From NCBI GenBank assembly GCA_036258055.1, contig DATAEK010000139.1:1-5528 (forward strand): a DNA stretch of 5,528 nucleotides. The letters run 5' to 3'. Positions 1 to 5,528 of this stretch are shown in pieces (within the stretch, counting starts at the first letter, position 1; each line of letters opens with the position of its first letter). The position numbers and the translations under genes were made by a program. The stretch comes from DATAEK01 sp036258055 (lineage in GTDB: Bacteria > Acidobacteriota > Vicinamibacteria > Vicinamibacterales > 2-12-FULL-66-21). The notes under the pieces were generated by a model, which worked only from the letters and a program-made list of their open reading frames with translations, was not told where the DNA came from and made no database searches.

Positions 1-177
1 ACCGAGCGCGGTGTTGCCGGCGAGGACGTTGTGGGCGAGTTGAACGTAGACCGTCGTATCGAGCCCGGCGTCCGGCTGCAGCAGCGGATGCGAGCCGAGC
101 TGCAGCAGGACGGTCAGCTTGATCAGAAACGCCACAGCCAGGATCAGCGCGGAGCCTGACGCCCGCCGGCGCCACAC
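1..177 (-). CDS. GT39/ArnT-like membrane glycosyltransferase, N-terminal fragment (cut by window edge)
   Basis: This is an open minus-strand reading frame of 59 codons with no stop before the left edge, so the 3' part of the gene is missing. It begins with a GTG at 175-177, read as Met, followed by a basic stretch (WRRR) and one hydrophobic segment at about residues 9-28. That fits a signal-anchor first membrane helix with its N-terminus in the cytoplasm. Next comes HPLLQPDAGLDTTVYVQLA. The D40-x3-Y44 arrangement right after helix 1 resembles the first external loop of GT-C fold transferases (GT39/ArnT type), where a catalytic aspartate sits. Such enzymes move sugars from polyprenyl-phosphate carriers to acceptors outside the membrane. 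The GTG is preceded by AGGCGG at 9 bases. An in-frame GTG at 247-249 is the only longer alternative and lacks such a site. The gene lies 84 bases downstream of the aminopeptidase on the same strand, so co-transcription is possible. The family call rests on a short fragment; some related proteins carry C-terminal TPR repeats, which cannot be checked here. Confidence 0.68.
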   Translation of the reverse strand, partial: MWRRRASGSALILAVAFLIKLTVLLQLGSHPLLQPDAGLDTTVYVQLAHNVLAGNTALG

Positions 178-186
178 GGGTGCGGT

Positions 187-192
187 CCGCCT
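187..192 (-). promoter_or_regulatory. Ribosome binding site deciding the GTG start of the membrane protein
   Basis: Read on the minus strand this is AGGCGG, one mismatch from the AGGAGG consensus, ending 9 bases before the GTG at 175-177. It favours that start over the upstream in-frame GTG at 247-249, which has no comparable site and would add an arginine-rich, non-hydrophobic leader. Confidence 0.45.
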
Positions 193-230
193 GTCAACGG
201 CTGGCTGCGGCCGGCGCGACGTGCGGTCGC

Positions 231-249
231 GTGCCTTCCGAGAGGGCAC
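231..249 (-). other. Small stem-loop between the aminopeptidase and membrane-protein genes
   Basis: GTGCC at 231-235 pairs with GGCAC at 245-249. Inner pairs leave a three-base loop at 239-241. On the plus strand the stem is 8 pairs including one G-U. In the leftward transcript position 236/244 becomes an A-C mismatch, which weakens it. There is no U-run on either side, so it is not a canonical intrinsic terminator. It could be a processing or attenuation element, or chance in GC-rich DNA. Confidence 0.25.
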
Positions 250-259
250 CCGGTGAACC

Positions 260-275
260 CGTCACTGCCGTGACG
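260..275 (-). other. Inverted repeat covering the aminopeptidase stop codon
   Basis: CGTCAC and GTGACG form a perfect 6-base inverted repeat around a 4-base loop (266-269). The stop codon TGA (262-264, minus strand) lies inside one arm. With the stem-loop at 231-249 it makes two hairpins in tandem at the end of the gene. No U-tract follows, so a termination role is only a possibility. Confidence 0.3.
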
Positions 276-1710
276 CGGCGCTCGTGGACGACTTCTGGTG
301 CCCGGTCATACCGGGCTCCGCCATCAGCTTCTCGATGTCCCCGACCTCGACCGGCACGAACGACGAGAGATTCTCGTAGCCGGTCGGGGTGATGAGGATC
401 ACGTCCTCGAGCCGGATGTAGACGCGGTCATCCGCGATGGTCAGCGCGGGCTCGATGGTGAAGATCATCCCCGGCTGGAGCGCCTCGAACGGTGCGTTCA
501 CATCGTGGACTTCCATCCCAACCATGTGCCCGAGGCTCCCCCGCCCCGTCGGCGCCTGCGCCCGGCGGCGATAGCCCTCGACGAAGGCGGTGGCGGCTTC
601 CTTGAACTTCGGGTTCGTGAACGAGTACGACGCCATCACGGCGTCCATCTTCTTCACGATGTCGGGCAGGATGTCGGAGACTTTTGCAGGACGGATCGAC
701 GTCATGATCGCCTGATACAACCGCACATAGATCGTGTACAGCTCTTTCTGTTCCGCGGTGAACTTCCCGCTCGCCGGGAACATCCGCGTCACGTCCGACG
801 AGTAGTACTTGTAGTCCGGGGCGTAGTCGAAGAGCACGAGATCGCCGCTCTTGAGCTGGGCCTGCGCCGCGTGGTAGTGCGGCCACGCGGCGTTCTTGCC
901 GGCGGCGACGAGGCCGAAATACGCGGGACCCTGCGCGTTGTGCTGTTTGAAGATGTAGTCGCCGATCGCCTCGATCTCGTACTCGTACAAGCCGGGCTCG
1001 GCGGACCGCATCGCCTCCATCATCGCGAGACCCGCGATCCGCGTGGACTCCCGCACCAGCGCAATCTCCCGCGGGCTCTTCACAACCCGCATCGCGTCGA
1101 GGATCGGATCGAGGTTCTTGAGCTCGATCTTCCCCGCCTGCTCCTGCAGCTTCTGCATGAACCACTCTTCGCGCGATGGCTGGTTGTCCCATGGATCCGC
1201 CTTCCGCGCCGCCGCGTGCGCCGCTTCGCGATCCGGCGTGCCGGCGCCGCGCGTCTCGCCGCGATACGTCGTGTAGACGACTCGTCCCGCGAGCGCCTTC
1301 GCGGCCGCGGCGAAGTCGTCACGCGGCAGCACGCGATCGATCCCGGTCAGCTTCACGGCATCGTCGCCAGGACCGAGTAACGGACCCTCGGATCGCTCGG
1401 CGCGCTCGTTGCGGGGCGCGATGTAGAGCGTGGAGACTTTCGCGCGGCCGTCAATGGTCAGAATCGCGCGCGGCACTTCGATGCCGGTCAGGTAGAAGAA
1501 CTGATTGCTCTGCCGAAACTTCTCGTACGCCGGGGTCTCGGTCGCGCCCTGAACGACCACGATGCCGTCGCCGATCTGCTGCATCACCTTCGCGCGGCGG
1601 GCGGCGAATTCCTGTGCCGGAAGCGCGTCGGTGAAGAGCGGAGGCTGCGCGCCGGCAAGTCCGGCAGCGAGCAGGCACACGCACGTGAAGGCGGGAATGT
1701 AGCGTTTCAT
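262..1710 (-). CDS. Secreted Xaa-Pro aminopeptidase (aminopeptidase P), peptidase family M24B
   Basis: This 482-residue protein is predicted to release the N-terminal residue from peptides whose second residue is proline, using a two-metal centre. Residues 1-21 form a signal peptide (MKR, then a hydrophobic core, ending AGA before Q22), so it probably acts in the periplasm or outside the cell. An AMP_N-type N-terminal domain spans about 28-170 and the pita-bread M24 domain about 205-465. All five metal ligands are visible: D295 and D306 (11 apart, as in E. coli PepP), H395, E420 and E435. H278 (17 before D295) and H402 in VHD match further PepP active-site histidines. One usual histidine, four residues before H395, is glycine (G391). 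The final 15 or so residues are polar and serine-rich and probably disordered. The ATG start is supported by the signal peptide, but no Shine-Dalgarno precedes it; a TATAAT lies only 8 bases upstream, suggesting a leaderless or nearly leaderless mRNA. It is divergent from the prolyl oligopeptidase gene across 56 bases. The family is secure; exact substrate preference is inferred. Confidence 0.93.
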   Translation of the reverse strand: MKRYIPAFTCVCLLAAGLAGAQPPLFTDALPAQEFAARRAKVMQQIGDGIVVVQGATETPAYEKFRQSNQFFYLTGIEVPRAILTIDGRAKVSTLYIAPRNERAERSEGPLLGPGDDAVKLTGIDRVLPRDDFAAAAKALAGRVVYTTYRGETRGAGTPDREAAHAAARKADPWDNQPSREEWFMQKLQEQAGKIELKNLDPILDAMRVVKSPREIALVRESTRIAGLAMMEAMRSAEPGLYEYEIEAIGDYIFKQHNAQGPAYFGLVAAGKNAAWPHYHAAQAQLKSGDLVLFDYAPDYKYYSSDVTRMFPASGKFTAEQKELYTIYVRLYQAIMTSIRPAKVSDILPDIVKKMDAVMASYSFTNPKFKEAATAFVEGYRRRAQAPTGRGSLGHMVGMEVHDVNAPFEALQPGMIFTIEPALTIADDRVYIRLEDVILITPTGYENLSSFVPVEVGDIEKLMAEPGMTGHQKSSTSAASRQ

Positions 1711-1766
1711 GGAGCCGGATTATATGCTCGAATCAACGCGCCCGGTTCACGAGTACACGTCACCAG
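1711..1766. promoter_or_regulatory. Divergent intergenic region between the aminopeptidase and prolyl oligopeptidase genes
   Basis: These 56 bases must hold at least the 5' control signals of both diverging genes unless promoters lie inside the genes. The leftward -10 at 1719-1724 is clear. For the rightward gene the best -10-like string is TATATG at 1721-1726 (4 of 6 matches), overlapping the leftward -10 and lacking a -35 partner. No Shine-Dalgarno precedes the ATG at 1767. Overlapping promoters would make the two genes compete or share one regulator, but I see no convincing operator palindrome. Confidence 0.5.
1719..1724 (-). promoter_or_regulatory. -10 promoter element (TATAAT) for the aminopeptidase gene
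   Basis: The minus strand reads TATAAT exactly, an AT-rich island in otherwise GC-rich DNA. Only 8 bases (CCGGCTCC) separate it from the ATG at 1708-1710, so transcription would start about 0-2 bases before the start codon. I see no good -35 hexamer at 16-18 bases upstream (candidates there read ACCGGG, AACCGG and GAACCG) and no TGn extension. The promoter may therefore need an activator, or the match may be chance. Confidence 0.5.
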
Positions 1767-3818
1767 ATGGCCACACGTCGCATCCTCTACCCCACGGCCC
1801 GCATGGCCGACGTCGTCGACGACTATCACGGCGTCCGCGTGGCCGACCCGTACCGCTGGCTCGAGGACGACAACTCGGCAGAAACCCACGAGTGGATACA
1901 CGCTCAGAATGCCCTGACGCGGGCGACGCTCGACGGATCGAGGCGCCGGGCTCTCGTCGAGACGTTGACCTCTCTTTACGACTTCCCCCGAACCTCCGTG
2001 CCGTTCAAGCGCGGCGATCGCTATTTCTTCACGCGGAACAGCGGTCTTCAGAATCAGCCGGTGCTCTACGTCCAGGACGGGCCGGACGGCCTCGCGAAAG
2101 TGCTTCTCGATCCGAATGTGTTGAACGAAGCGGGAACGACGGCGCTCACGGCGGCAGCCGCCAGCGAGGACGGCGCGCGGATCGCCTACGCGTTGTCGTA
2201 CGGGGGGAGCGATCGTCAGGAGATCTTCGTTCGCGACGTCGCGTCCGCCACGGACCTTCCGGATCGGCTCGAATGGGCTAAGTTCACATCGATTGCGTGG
2301 ACCAAGGACGGGCGTGGCTTCTACTACACGCGGTTCCCCGCGCCAGGAACGGTGCCCGCAGGTGACGAGAACTACTTCAACCAGGCGTACTACCACCGGC
2401 TCGGCGACGATCAGTCACGAGATCAGCTCGTCTTCGAGCGCCCGTTCGAGCGCGAGGTCGTGATCGAGGTCGCCATCTCGGCGGACGATCGCTGGGTCGT
2501 GCTGACGGCGAGTCAGGGATCGAGCGACAAGAGCGAAATCCACCTTCTCGATCGACACCAAGCCGGAGCCGCGCCCCAACCGCTTTTCGAGGGCTTCCGC
2601 GCATCGTTCGTGTTCATCGAGTCGGCCGCCGGCCGCCTCTTCTTCAAGACCGACGAGGACGCGCCACTCGGCAGGATCGTCGCCGTCAATCCGGAAGCGC
2701 CGGCTCACGAACCGATCGTGGTCGTCGCCGAACGCGCCGACAAGCTGTCCACCGTCGTCATCGCAGACGACGCGCTCGCGGCGGTCTACATGCACCACGC
2801 CAGCGATCGCCTCGAGCTTTTCGATCTGACGGGACAATCGCGCGGACTTGTGACGCTGCCGTCAGTTGGATCGATTCCGGGCCTCAGCGGCCATCCGGGC
2901 GAGCGCGAGCTCCTCATCGGGTTCACTTCGTTCGTCCATCCCGTGCGAGCCTGGCGGGCCGACCCTTCGACGAGATCGCTGAGTCCTTTCGGCCCCGCCG
3001 AGGCCCCAATCGATCCGTCTGGGTACGAGACCGAACAGGTGTGGTATCCGTCCGGGGACGGGACACGCGTCTCGATGTTCCTGGTGTATCGCAAGGGCCT
3101 CCAAAGAGACGGCAACAGGCCGGTGCTCCTCACCGGGTACGGCGGCTTCAATATCAGCCTCACCCCGGCTTTCGATCCGGCCATCTTCCCGCTCCTCGAT
3201 CGCGGGGGAATCCACGCCGTCGCGAATCTCCGCGGCGGGGGTGAATACGGTGAAACGTGGCACGAGGCCGGAATGCTCGAGCGGAAGCAGAACGTTTTCG
3301 ACGACTTCGTTGCCGCCGCTCGGTGGCTGGCAACCGAGGGCTACACCCGCCCGTCCCGTCTCGCCATCGAAGGTGGCAGCAACGGCGGGCTGCTGACGGG
3401 GGCCGTCATGGTCCAGCAGCCCGATTGCTTCGGCGCCATCGTCTGCCGCGTACCGGTTGCCGATATGCTCCGCTATCACTTGTTTACGGTGGGACGTTTC
3501 TGGATCTCGGAGTACGGATCGGCCGACAGCCCTGATCAGTTCCCGTACCTTCTGAAGTACTCGCCGTATCACAACGTCAGCGACCGCGCGGTCTATCCGC
3601 CCATCCTGATCACCACGGCCGATACCGACGACCGCGTTGCGCCCGGCATGGCGCGGAAGTTTGCCGCACGGCTGCAGGCCGCAGCGGGTAACCCGTCACC
3701 CGTCCTGATTCGCATCGAAACATCGGCAGGACATGGCGCCGGGAAGCCGGTGTCCAAGGTGATCGAGGAGGACGCGGACATCCTGACATTCGTGTTCCAA
3801 TCGCTCGGTGTAGAGTAG
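1767..3818 (+). CDS. Prolyl oligopeptidase (post-proline-cleaving serine peptidase), family S9A
   Basis: This 683-residue enzyme, close to the usual 700 or so, is predicted to cut short peptides on the carboxyl side of internal proline. The start contains YPTARMADVVDDYHGVRVAD and PYRWLEDD, the typical N-terminal strand and helix. A beta-propeller spans about 75-410 and the alpha/beta-hydrolase domain about 420-683. The triad is intact: S538 in GGSNGG, D621 in TDDRV, and H656 in AGHGAGKP. Y458 in GYGGFN is the expected oxyanion-hole tyrosine, R623 the substrate-binding arginine, and NLRGGGEYGE (488-497) is a family hallmark. No signal peptide or membrane segment is visible, so it should be cytoplasmic, unlike both neighbouring peptidases. 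The ATG at 1767 has no Shine-Dalgarno. An in-frame ATG at 1803 (M13) would remove conserved N-terminal residues, so 1767 is preferred; no upstream in-frame ATG or GTG lies in the intergenic region. The M14 gene follows after 116 bases on the same strand. Family assignment is very secure; the natural substrates are unknown. Confidence 0.96.
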   Translation: MATRRILYPTARMADVVDDYHGVRVADPYRWLEDDNSAETHEWIHAQNALTRATLDGSRRRALVETLTSLYDFPRTSVPFKRGDRYFFTRNSGLQNQPVLYVQDGPDGLAKVLLDPNVLNEAGTTALTAAAASEDGARIAYALSYGGSDRQEIFVRDVASATDLPDRLEWAKFTSIAWTKDGRGFYYTRFPAPGTVPAGDENYFNQAYYHRLGDDQSRDQLVFERPFEREVVIEVAISADDRWVVLTASQGSSDKSEIHLLDRHQAGAAPQPLFEGFRASFVFIESAAGRLFFKTDEDAPLGRIVAVNPEAPAHEPIVVVAERADKLSTVVIADDALAAVYMHHASDRLELFDLTGQSRGLVTLPSVGSIPGLSGHPGERELLIGFTSFVHPVRAWRADPSTRSLSPFGPAEAPIDPSGYETEQVWYPSGDGTRVSMFLVYRKGLQRDGNRPVLLTGYGGFNISLTPAFDPAIFPLLDRGGIHAVANLRGGGEYGETWHEAGMLERKQNVFDDFVAAARWLATEGYTRPSRLAIEGGSNGGLLTGAVMVQQPDCFGAIVCRVPVADMLRYHLFTVGRFWISEYGSADSPDQFPYLLKYSPYHNVSDRAVYPPILITTADTDDRVAPGMARKFAARLQAAAGNPSPVLIRIETSAGHGAGKPVSKVIEEDADILTFVFQSLGVE

Positions 3819-3839
3819 GCACTGGTGTCCGCTTCAGAT

Positions 3840-3867
3840 CGCTGGCCGCGGTCCGCTGGCCGCGCTG
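3840..3867 (+). repeat. Short GC-rich tandem repeat with hairpin potential after the prolyl oligopeptidase gene
   Basis: CGCTGGCCGCG occurs at 3840-3850 and again at 3854-3864, a 14-base period with two copies. Within it GGCCGCG (3844-3850) can pair with CGC-GGCC (3854-3856 and 3858-3861) across a GTC loop, with T3857 bulged. It lies about 20 bases after the stop codon. Without a U-run it is not a standard terminator, but it could slow or process the transcript between the two peptidase genes. Confidence 0.35.
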
Positions 3868-3919
3868 GGCTGTCACGGCGAGCAACCCCGCCCCACATGA
3901 CGTTTGACCGCTTTCGATC

Positions 3920-3924
3920 AGGAG
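3920..3924 (+). promoter_or_regulatory. Ribosome binding site of the M14 peptidase gene
   Basis: AGGAG lies 10 bases before the ATG at 3935. It is the only near-consensus Shine-Dalgarno among the three complete genes here and supports the chosen start, which is also followed immediately by a signal peptide. Confidence 0.7.
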
Positions 3925-3934
3925 CCACGCACGA

Positions 3935-5527
3935 ATGAAGATTCGCGCCGTCATTTCTGCTGTCGCGCTCGTCTTTCTGCTGCACGCCCCGTCGCTCGAC
4001 GCCCAGTCCACCGGCGCAGGATCGCTCGCGGATCTCAAGACGCGCGCCGAGAGCTCGGACTTCAAGGAGACGAGCCGCTACGACGACGTCATGGCGTTCA
4101 TGACCGCAGTACAGAAGGCGGCGCCGAAGCTGGTGCACCTGACGACCTTCGGGAAAACCGTCGAAGGGCGTGCGCTGCCGCTTGCGGTTCTGGGCGCACC
4201 GGATGCCACGCCGGCAGCAGTGAAGCGGACGGGCAAACTGCGCGTCTACATCCAGGGCAACATTCATGCGGGCGAGGTCGAGGGTAAAGAGTCCGCGCAG
4301 ATGCTGCTCCGGGACCTGGCGCAAGGCAAACACTCGGACTGGCTGCAGTCGATGGTGCTGCTCATCGGGCCGATCTACAACGCCGACGGCAACGAGAAGA
4401 TGGCGCCCAACAATCGCGGGCGTCAGAACGGCCCCATCGTCGGCCAGGGGCAGCGGCCCAACGCGCAGAGTTACGATCTCAACCGCGATCACATGAAGCT
4501 CGAGTCGCCGGAAGCGCGGGCGTTCGTGCAGCTGATGAACGACTACGATCCTCAGGTGGCCATGGACCTCCACACCACCAACGGGTCGGTTCACGGCTAC
4601 TACCTGACCTACGCACCGCCGCTCAATCCAGCGACCGATCCCGCGATCATCGACCTGCTCCGCAAGGATTGGCTGCCGGCGGTGACCAAGGCGATCAAGA
4701 CGAAATACGACTGGGACTTCTACTATTACGGCAACATCGAAGGCCGGGGTGAGGAGCGCGCCTGGCGCTCCTTCGACAGCCGTCCGCGCTTCAACAACAA
4801 CTACATCGGCCTCCGCAACCGCGTGGCCATCCTCAGCGAAGCGTACGCCTACGCCACCTTCGAGGATCGGATCAAGGCGACGAGCCGCTTCATCGACGAG
4901 ACGCTCACCTACGCGAACGCGCACGCCGCTTCAATCAAGAAGCTGACCGCCGATGCCGATCGTCGGAGTGTCATCGGATCCAAGCTGGCGCTCCGGGCCG
5001 AGCTCGAACGGGCGCCGGAGCCCGTCGAGATCATTCTCGGTGAGGTCACCGAGGAGAAGAACCCGATCAGCGGCAACACCATGAACCGTCGCGCGGACGT
5101 GCGGAAGCCGGAGCGGATGCCGGAATACGGGACCTTCAAAGCGACGGAGACCGAGCGCGTGCCCTCGGCGTACTACGTGCCGCCAGGCCTGACGAACGCC
5201 ATCGATCGCCTTCGCGCTCACGGCATCATGATGACGCCGCTCAAAGCCGCGCAGGCGATGCAGGTCGAGGAATTCCGGATCGAGGGCACGGAGCTCGCGC
5301 GTGAATTCCAGGGTCACAAGGAGCGCAGCATCACCGGCGCCTGGACGGCCGCGGAACGGCAGCTTCCTGCCGGCACGATCAGGATCGACCTCAAACAACC
5401 CCTCGCGCGACTCGCCTTCTATCTGCTCGAGCCGCGGTCAGACGATGGGCTGCTCGATTGGAACCTGCTGGACGACGCGCTCGGTGCGGATCCGAAGGTG
5501 TATCCGATTGTGCGGACGCGGAACTGA
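3935..5527 (+). CDS. Secreted M14-family zinc metallocarboxypeptidase-like protein
   Basis: The gene is complete at 530 residues; its TGA stop is at 5525-5527. Residues 1-23 form a signal peptide (MKIR, then a hydrophobic core, ending LDA before Q24), so the protein is exported. The M14 domain covers about 45-330. The zinc ligands are H111 and E114 (HAGE motif) and H213 (DLHTTNG). The catalytic glutamate is probably E302 in SEAYAY. N183-R184 in DLNRD match the carboxylate-binding Asn-Arg pair of carboxypeptidase A, and R161 or R163 may play the Arg127 role. M14 enzymes usually remove C-terminal amino acids from peptides; some relatives act on cell-wall peptides or as amidases, so the substrate is open. 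Residues about 340-530 form a C-terminal region with no motif I can name, including predicted beta-rich stretches near 363-370 and 480-500. A good AGGAG site supports the ATG. It follows prolyl oligopeptidase by 116 bases on the same strand and may be co-transcribed or have its own promoter, which I could not find. Confidence 0.92.
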   Translation: MKIRAVISAVALVFLLHAPSLDAQSTGAGSLADLKTRAESSDFKETSRYDDVMAFMTAVQKAAPKLVHLTTFGKTVEGRALPLAVLGAPDATPAAVKRTGKLRVYIQGNIHAGEVEGKESAQMLLRDLAQGKHSDWLQSMVLLIGPIYNADGNEKMAPNNRGRQNGPIVGQGQRPNAQSYDLNRDHMKLESPEARAFVQLMNDYDPQVAMDLHTTNGSVHGYYLTYAPPLNPATDPAIIDLLRKDWLPAVTKAIKTKYDWDFYYYGNIEGRGEERAWRSFDSRPRFNNNYIGLRNRVAILSEAYAYATFEDRIKATSRFIDETLTYANAHAASIKKLTADADRRSVIGSKLALRAELERAPEPVEIILGEVTEEKNPISGNTMNRRADVRKPERMPEYGTFKATETERVPSAYYVPPGLTNAIDRLRAHGIMMTPLKAAQAMQVEEFRIEGTELAREFQGHKERSITGAWTAAERQLPAGTIRIDLKQPLARLAFYLLEPRSDDGLLDWNLLDDALGADPKVYPIVRTRN

Positions 5528-5528
5528 T

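Noticed and set aside
247..249. Upstream GTG as start of the membrane glycosyltransferase-like gene
   Set aside because: It would add an arginine-rich leader before the first membrane helix, has no Shine-Dalgarno, and lies in a hairpin arm. The GTG at 175-177 has a near-consensus site.
298..1380. Long plus-strand open frame antisense to the aminopeptidase gene
   Set aside because: Its product is dominated by Arg, His, Val and Leu with no recognisable motif. It lies wholly inside a gene with all catalytic residues. Long antisense frames are expected in GC-rich codon usage.
1731..1736. TTGATT (minus strand) as the -35 partner of the TATAAT at 1719-1724
   Set aside because: The spacing is only 6 bases, far below the 16-18 needed.
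1707..2396. Minus-strand open frame opposite the start of the prolyl oligopeptidase gene
   Set aside because: It overlaps conserved propeller and N-terminal coding sequence and the intergenic region, and has no recognisable domain or ribosome binding site that I could support.
3904..3909. TTGACC as a -35 box for the M14 gene
   Set aside because: The matching -10 position (about 3927-3932) is GC-rich with no TATAAT-like string, and transcription would start at or inside the coding region, after the ribosome binding site.
3593..4924. 443-codon minus-strand open frame across the prolyl oligopeptidase end and the M14 gene
   Set aside because: It crosses two well-supported genes and their gap, shows no family motif, and has the composition of a reverse-strand shadow.
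1..5528. Undescribed defence, mobile or RNA-based system
   Set aside because: I looked for repeats, tRNA or rRNA-like blocks, transposase or integrase motifs, toxin-antitoxin pairs and riboswitch-like leaders and saw none. Nearly all sequence is explained by four ordinary genes.

Overview
The window is GC-rich bacterial chromosomal DNA, above 60% G+C by eye. It holds three complete peptidase genes and the 5' end of a fourth gene that runs off the left edge. Codon use looks uniform, and I see no RNA gene, insertion sequence, CRISPR array or phage trace. The peptidase types, together with a GT39-like membrane protein start reading HPLLQPDAGLD, remind me of soil Acidobacteriota (Vicinamibacteria-like genomes). 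That placement is recalled from protein style and is not demonstrated by the sequence.

Layout, left to right. Positions 1-177 (minus) are the first 59 codons of a membrane glycosyltransferase-like protein. Positions 178-261 are a short gap with two small stem-loops. Positions 262-1710 (minus) encode a secreted M24B Xaa-Pro aminopeptidase with all five metal ligands. Positions 1711-1766 are a 56-base divergent promoter region with a perfect TATAAT for the leftward gene, only 8 bases from its ATG. Positions 1767-3818 (plus) encode a prolyl oligopeptidase (S9A) with an intact Ser/Asp/His triad and no signal peptide. Positions 3819-3934 are a gap with a short GC-rich tandem repeat/hairpin and a good ribosome binding site. 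Positions 3935-5527 (plus) encode a secreted M14 zinc carboxypeptidase-like protein, complete with its stop codon one base before the window ends.

Taken together, this looks like a peptide-scavenging locus. Prolyl oligopeptidase cuts after internal proline, the Xaa-Pro aminopeptidase removes an N-terminal residue preceding proline, and the M14 enzyme probably trims peptides in the periplasm or outside the cell. The flanking enzymes carry export signals and the middle one does not, so they would act in different compartments. I found no convincing undescribed system. The most notable points are a possibly leaderless start for the aminopeptidase, a His-to-Gly change next to its active site, and the uncharacterised C-terminal region of the M14 protein.
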